NCBI RefSeq assembly: GCF_030547245.1
Contig: NZ_JAUOQT010000003.1
Coordinates: 434,001 to 498,000 of the forward strand
DNA: 64,000 nt
DNA from: Oceanihabitans sp. 2_MG-2023
GTDB lineage: Bacteria > Bacteroidota > Bacteroidia > Flavobacteriales > Flavobacteriaceae
Direction: 5' to 3'
Made by a program: the position numbers and the translations under genes
The notes under the pieces: generated by a model
What the model was told of the DNA's origin: nothing
What the model saw: the letters and a program-made list of their open reading frames with translations, nothing else
The model's database searches: none
Shown: in pieces, positions 62,358-64,000 of the stretch
Position numbering within the stretch: position 1 is the first letter of the stretch
Layout of the letters: the number at the start of each line of letters is the position of its first letter

Positions 62358-63536
62358 CTAATAATTACTTCGCCACTTTTGGGTATCGTTAAAAACATGT
62401 TCTAAAATTGCTTCATCCGTTTCGGTAAAATCAATGTTTCTTCTAGACATAACTACTTTAGCAACTTCAAAAGCTTTTTTAGTTAAATATGTTGTAAAAC
62501 CACTATTTCCTCCCCAAGAAAAGCTTGGCACAAAATTTCTTGGAAAACCGCTTCCAAAGATATTAGCACAAACTCCAACAACTGTGCCAGTATTAAACAT
62601 GGTATTTATACCACATTTACTGTGATCCCCCATCATCAATCCGCAAAACTGCAAACCAGTTTTAGCAAAACCTTCCGTTTCGAAACTCCATAATCGCACT
62701 TCTGCATAATTATTTTTCAAATTCGAATTATTGCTATCTGCTCCTAGATTACACCATTCGCCTAGTACCGAATTTCCTAAAAAACCATCATGTCCTTTAT
62801 TAGAATAACCAAAAAGGACAGAGTTATTCACTTCACCACCTACTTTACTGTGTGGTCCAACTGTTGTTGGTCCATAGATTTTTGCTCCTAATTTAACGGT
62901 AGCATGATTGCATAGCGCAAAAGGACCACGAATAAGGCTTCCTTCCATAATCTCTGCATCTTCTCCAATATAAATTGGACCAGAACTAGCATTTAAAGTT
63001 GCAAATTCTAGTTTTGCGCCTTCTTCAATAAAAATATTTTCTGCAGCAATTATACTATTAGAACTAGGTATTGGCTGCGATTTTCTTCCGTTGGTTAAAA
63101 GCTCAAAATCTTCTTGAATTGCTTCTCCATTTTTAGAAAAAATATCCCAAGTATTTTCAATTTTTAAAACTTCTTGATCATACTCAATTGCTTCGTAAGT
63201 ACTTAAATCTATATCTTCTTGTGCTTCTTTTGTAAAAAAAGCAATAACTTCTTCGCCATTAAAAATGGCTTGGTTTTCTTCTAAGTTTTTAATCAACTCA
63301 ACCAACTCATAATCTGGAAGATAGGATGCATTTATCATTATATTTTTTTCCATTTCTACCATTGGGTATTTTTCAGATAAATAATCTTCAGTAATTGTAG
63401 TAGTGGTAGATCCTAAATGTTTTTCCCATTTTTCTCTAATGGTTAAAATACCTATGCGAATATCGGCAACTGGTCTAGTATAGGTAAATGGCAATAGTTG
63501 GTTTCGAGAAGGGCCATCAAAAAGAATATAATTCAT
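62358..63536 (-). CDS. GlmU-like sugar nucleotidyltransferase
   Basis: A 392-residue protein with an N-terminal domain of putative nucleotidyltransferase type (YILFDGPSRNQLLPFTYTRPVADIRIGILTIREKW) and a C-terminal left-handed beta helix of hexapeptide repeats (SSGPIYIGEDAEIMEGSLIRGPFALCNHATVKLGAKIYGPTTVG in part). This family is called GlmU-like in Bacteroidota; it lacks the canonical LAAGxGTRM loop, so its activity is uncertain. It may act in nucleotide sugar metabolism. Confidence 0.88.
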   Translation of the reverse strand: MNYILFDGPSRNQLLPFTYTRPVADIRIGILTIREKWEKHLGSTTTTITEDYLSEKYPMVEMEKNIMINASYLPDYELVELIKNLEENQAIFNGEEVIAFFTKEAQEDIDLSTYEAIEYDQEVLKIENTWDIFSKNGEAIQEDFELLTNGRKSQPIPSSNSIIAAENIFIEEGAKLEFATLNASSGPIYIGEDAEIMEGSLIRGPFALCNHATVKLGAKIYGPTTVGPHSKVGGEVNNSVLFGYSNKGHDGFLGNSVLGEWCNLGADSNNSNLKNNYAEVRLWSFETEGFAKTGLQFCGLMMGDHSKCGINTMFNTGTVVGVCANIFGSGFPRNFVPSFSWGGNSGFTTYLTKKAFEVAKVVMSRRNIDFTETDEAILEHVFNDTQKWRSNY

Positions 63537-63631
63537 GATAAAACGGAAAGTTAAATGTTAAATGATAAAAGTTCTTTACTCTTATTAAATCTATTTTTTG
63601 ATTAATTCAAAAGTAATCTAAATATTAAAAA

Positions 63632-63665
63632 CAAAAAAGCCTTTCAATATTTTGAAAGGCTTTAA
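63632..63665 (-). terminator. Terminator of rpmE2
   Basis: Minus strand: AAAGCCTTTCAA pairs with TTGAAAGGCTTT and runs into Ts, about 20 nt after the gene. Confidence 0.92.
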
Positions 63666-63685
63666 TTAAATATTTATAAGCTAAA

Positions 63686-63937
63686 TTATTTTTTAAACTT
63701 AGCATATTTAGTTTTAAACTTATCAATACGACCAGCAGTATCTACTAATTTAGATTTACCAGTATAAAATGGATGAGATGTTCTAGAAATCTCCATTTTT
63801 ATTAATGGATATTCAACACCATCAACTTCTAATGTTTCTGACGTATTTGCTGTAGATTTAGTTAAAAAAACATCTTCATTTGACATGTCTTTAAATGCTA
63901 CTAATCTATAATTTTCTGGATGTATTCCTTTTTTCAT
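63686..63937 (-). CDS. rpmE2: 50S ribosomal protein bL31, type B
   Basis: bL31B, 83 residues: MKKGIHPENYRLVAFKDMSN at the start, then ISRTSHPFYTGKSKLVDTAGRIDKF. The four zinc-binding Cys of type A are absent, so it is the zinc-independent form usually used when zinc is scarce, though in Bacteroidota it is commonly the main copy. Confidence 0.97.
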   Translation of the reverse strand: MKKGIHPENYRLVAFKDMSNEDVFLTKSTANTSETLEVDGVEYPLIKMEISRTSHPFYTGKSKLVDTAGRIDKFKTKYAKFKK

Positions 63938-63974
63938 CGCTAAATGCTTTATTATCTTAACTATTTTCGAGGTG

Positions 63975-63982
63975 CAAATTTA
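63975..63982 (-). promoter_or_regulatory. -7 box of rpmE2
   Basis: TAAATTTG followed by C on the minus strand, about 38 nt before the ATG. The -33 box would fall just outside the window. Confidence 0.75.
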
Positions 63983-64000
63983 AGTAAATTTTACTAATGC

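Noticed and set aside
1-64000. Search for CRISPR arrays, prophage, insertion sequences, tRNA or rRNA
   Set aside because: No spaced direct repeats with unique spacers, transposase motifs, integrase genes, cloverleaf-like sequences or rRNA segments were seen. The tandem repeats present are short microsatellites or the 28-bp operator array.

Overview
The window is ordinary chromosomal DNA from a member of the Bacteroidota, almost certainly family Flavobacteriaceae (genus not resolved). Support: AT-rich sequence; promoters of the Bacteroidota type (TTG, 19-20 bp, TAnnTTTG) in front of ribosomal protein, helicase and rlmH genes; several proteins with type IX secretion (T9SS) C-terminal sorting domains; LytTR two-component genes; DUF4252, DUF4421-like and DUF2147 proteins; and a BtuG-like surface propeller beside a TonB-dependent receptor. 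I saw no rRNA, tRNA, insertion sequence, prophage or CRISPR array. Genes are tightly packed and many convergent pairs share a strong bidirectional terminator.

Layout. 1-3.2 kb: the 3' end of a large T9SS protein and a short secreted relative sharing its C-terminal domain. 3.3-9.1 kb: hisS, a MacB-type ABC permease, a VOC protein, a glycerophosphodiesterase lipoprotein, and the rpsF-rpsR-rplI operon. 9.3-18 kb: an orphan LytTR regulator, priA, three exported proteins, then a TPR-sensor histidine kinase with its LytTR regulator. 18-28 kb: DUF2147, YihY, nadC, rlmH, hpf, a barrel-like protein, the RdgB-type pyrophosphatase, a flavoprotein, a DEAD-box helicase with a structured leader, and trmH. 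28-34.6 kb: a sirtuin without zinc cysteines, a VOC protein, a class C beta-lactamase-like hydrolase, a glycosyltransferase, a haem-binding protein, and purB with its small helical neighbour. 34.7-38.4 kb: an ECF sigma factor, its probable membrane anti-sigma factor, two DUF4252 proteins, and an S41 protease. 38.5-44.8 kb: a vitamin B12 uptake locus. A cobalamin riboswitch precedes a TonB-dependent receptor and a BtuG-like propeller lipoprotein on the minus strand; the BtuF-, BtuC- and BtuD-like ABC importer runs divergently. 44.9-50.5 kb: a TPR protein, rmuC, a thioesterase, and a SatD-family gene overlapping a DUF3307 membrane gene. 50.6-64 kb: carB, rpmH, a lytic transglycosylase, mtaB, a T9SS protein, an orphan peptide-binding lipoprotein, a lysoplasmalogenase-like protein, a GlmU-like nucleotidyltransferase and rpmE2.

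The most interesting signal is the satD/DUF3307 pair. Its promoter is built into four 28-bp tandem repeats, three of them palindromic with centres exactly 28 bp apart, and one palindrome lies between the -33 and -7 boxes. The SatD protein reads as a diverged nucleotide-cyclase-like fold joined to a C-terminal helix-turn-helix, and the DUF3307 partner carries repeated His/Asp pairs in its membrane segments. This looks like a self-regulated two-gene membrane system of unknown function. Other points worth checking are the BtuG-like B12 scavenging locus with a possible 35-residue membrane peptide, an ECF-type promoter before the sigma operon, a leaderless rlmH transcript, and a structured leader on the helicase gene.
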